Below, piece by piece: positions 63,877 to 64,000 of a stretch of 64,000 nt of DNA; positions within the stretch are counted from its first letter, which is position 1; each line of letters opens with the position of its first letter. The notes beneath the pieces were generated by a model. The model was given only the letters and a program-made list of their open reading frames with translations. It ran no database searches and was not told where the DNA came from. The translations under genes were made by a program, and so were the position numbers. The DNA is from Bacillota bacterium (GTDB taxonomy: Bacteria > Bacillota_I > Bacilli_A > Erysipelotrichales > Erysipelotrichaceae), in contig JAEWFD010000006.1 of NCBI GenBank assembly GCA_023388995.1, positions 83,327 through 147,326 on the forward strand, given 5' to 3'.

Positions 63877-64000
63877 TGTGAAACAAGTTTTAACTTTTGG
63901 GATTTAGCCCACACTAAAAAGAACTTTAAGGAAACAGCAAAAAGATTAACTAGGTTCGGGAATTGTATCTGACGATGAGAGCGAATAAATTCCTTGTTTC
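63877..64000. other. Window end, no gene seen
   Basis: The last 124 bases contain no supported reading frame or hairpin. A GTG frame at 63879 stops after about ten codons. Confidence 0.5.

Noticed and set aside
1..64000. CRISPR arrays, insertion sequences, prophage genes
   Set aside because: I found no regularly spaced repeats and no transposase, integrase or phage structural protein in any frame.

Overview
The window looks like a chromosomal segment of a low-to-mid GC Gram-positive bacterium (Bacillota). The main evidence is the core block rpsF-ssb-rpsR-yybS-gdpP-rplI-dnaB followed by walJ-htrA-rlmH, Firmicute-type ribosome binding sites, BglG/PRD-type PTS regulation, LysM and G5 cell-wall proteins and many lipoproteins. 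The PTS genes, the B12-dependent ribonucleotide reductase and the absence of respiratory genes suggest a fermentative anaerobe, perhaps Erysipelotrichia-like. That placement is inference. A LysM-GH18 enzyme and a PdaA-like deacetylase hint at endospores. I see no transposase, integrase, phage gene, CRISPR array or rRNA.

Layout. 1-5221 (minus): a beta-glucoside PTS operon of regulator, EIIA, EIIB, EIIC and 6-phospho-beta-glucosidase, cut by the window edge. 5423-7560 (plus): a manganese (yybP-ykoY) riboswitch, the manganese exporter mntP and a LysM-GH18 hydrolase. 7604-16882 (minus): a TM2 protein, ilvA overlapping a type I pullulanase, two related membrane proteins behind glgB, and phosphoglucomutase, i.e. 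alpha-glucan metabolism without glgC, glgA or glgP. 16925-27001 (minus): ptsH, then rlmH, htrA, walJ, an M23/LysM/G5 envelope protein, dnaB, rplI, gdpP, yybS, rpsR, ssb and rpsF behind a likely S6:S18 leader.

27253-45124 is mixed. It holds an XRE-TPR regulator with an MFS exporter, two paralogous lipoproteins, a PdaA-like deacetylase, a hydroxyacid dehydrogenase, a HELIH membrane protease, purA, ispD, a two-component system with an ABC-2 transporter, an orphan cytosolic protein and a divergent ClpC-like ATPase. 45312-50960 (plus) is nucleotide and DNA metabolism: a PduO-like cobalamin adenosyltransferase next to AdoCbl-dependent nrdJ, then thyA and rarA. 53112-56666 holds a chemoreceptor and two GGDEF proteins. 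56952-57731 holds an XRE repressor with palindromic operators and tRNA-Ala(GGC). 57917-63876 (plus) is a cluster of related lipoproteins sharing a CxxC motif: two intact, one frameshifted, one reduced to a remnant. It ends in a PstS-like binding lipoprotein.

The items most worth a second look are the CxxC lipoprotein cluster, the histone-H1-like tail on GlgB, the Clp ATPase with a decayed second AAA+ module, the adenosyltransferase-nrdJ pairing, the EF-hand-like loop in HtrA, and the 11-bp-phased operator in front of the two-component system.
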